This document shows, piece by piece, positions 5,484 through 5,517 of a stretch of DNA of 5,517 bases. This stretch comes from an uncultured Planctomycetaceae bacterium. GTDB lineage: Bacteria; Planctomycetota; Planctomycetia; Pirellulales; Pirellulaceae. A program made the translations under genes and the position numbers. Within the stretch, counting starts at the first letter, position 1. Each line of letters opens with the position of its first letter. Location: contig CAIYOB010001044.1 of assembly GCA_903927685.1 (NCBI GenBank), positions 1-5,517 on the forward strand. The letters run 5' to 3'. Under the pieces are notes generated by a model. It was not told where the DNA came from. It worked only from the letters and a program-made list of their open reading frames with translations, and ran no database searches.

Positions 5484-5517
5484 TCGGCGGGAAACATGCT
5501 GTCCGGCTCAGCCTAGA

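Overview
The window looks like a GC-rich bacterial chromosome segment, most probably from a planctomycete (Pirellulales-like). Three things point there. One is a Tat-exported Gfo/Idh/MocA-family oxidoreductase of the kind that is multiplied in planctomycete genomes. The second is two large parallel beta-helix proteins of the carbohydrate-active or surface type. The third is an inverted repeat whose minus-strand translation reads NPTRERG...SSLTPRVT, a string I associate from memory with spurious ORFs over dispersed repeats in planctomycete genomes. The taxonomic call is inference; there is no rRNA or marker gene here.

Layout: (1) 3-1736, plus strand: a right-handed parallel beta-helix protein cut off at its 5' end by the window edge, with an N-terminal part resembling the GH141-like glycoside hydrolase group. 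(2) 1737-1800: a short convergent gap with no clear terminator. (3) 1801-3456, minus strand: a secreted beta-helix protein with a signal peptide and a C-terminal PKD domain. (4) 3457-3791: a divergent intergenic region holding a sigma70-like promoter for the PKD gene, a perfect 14-bp tandem duplication, a strong Shine-Dalgarno followed by an eight-codon ORF, and a 24-bp-arm inverted repeat. (5) 3792-3926, plus strand: a 44-residue single-pass membrane microprotein with a well-placed ribosome binding site. (6) 3927-4175: a hairpin-rich gap with a likely minus-strand terminator that overlaps a competing hairpin. (7) 4176-5432, minus strand: the Tat-dependent oxidoreductase. (8) 5433-5517: its 5' region, with one small hairpin.

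The three large genes all fit handling of carbohydrates or other extracellular glycans outside the cytoplasm: two exported or probably exported beta-helix proteins and one exported sugar-dehydrogenase-type enzyme. They do not form one operon. The first two converge, and the oxidoreductase and PKD genes, though on the same strand, are 719 bases apart with structured DNA and a plus-strand small gene between them. Any joint pathway is inference. I found no CRISPR array, tRNA, rRNA, transposase or defence system. The least explained parts are the microprotein and the repeat-bearing region upstream of it.
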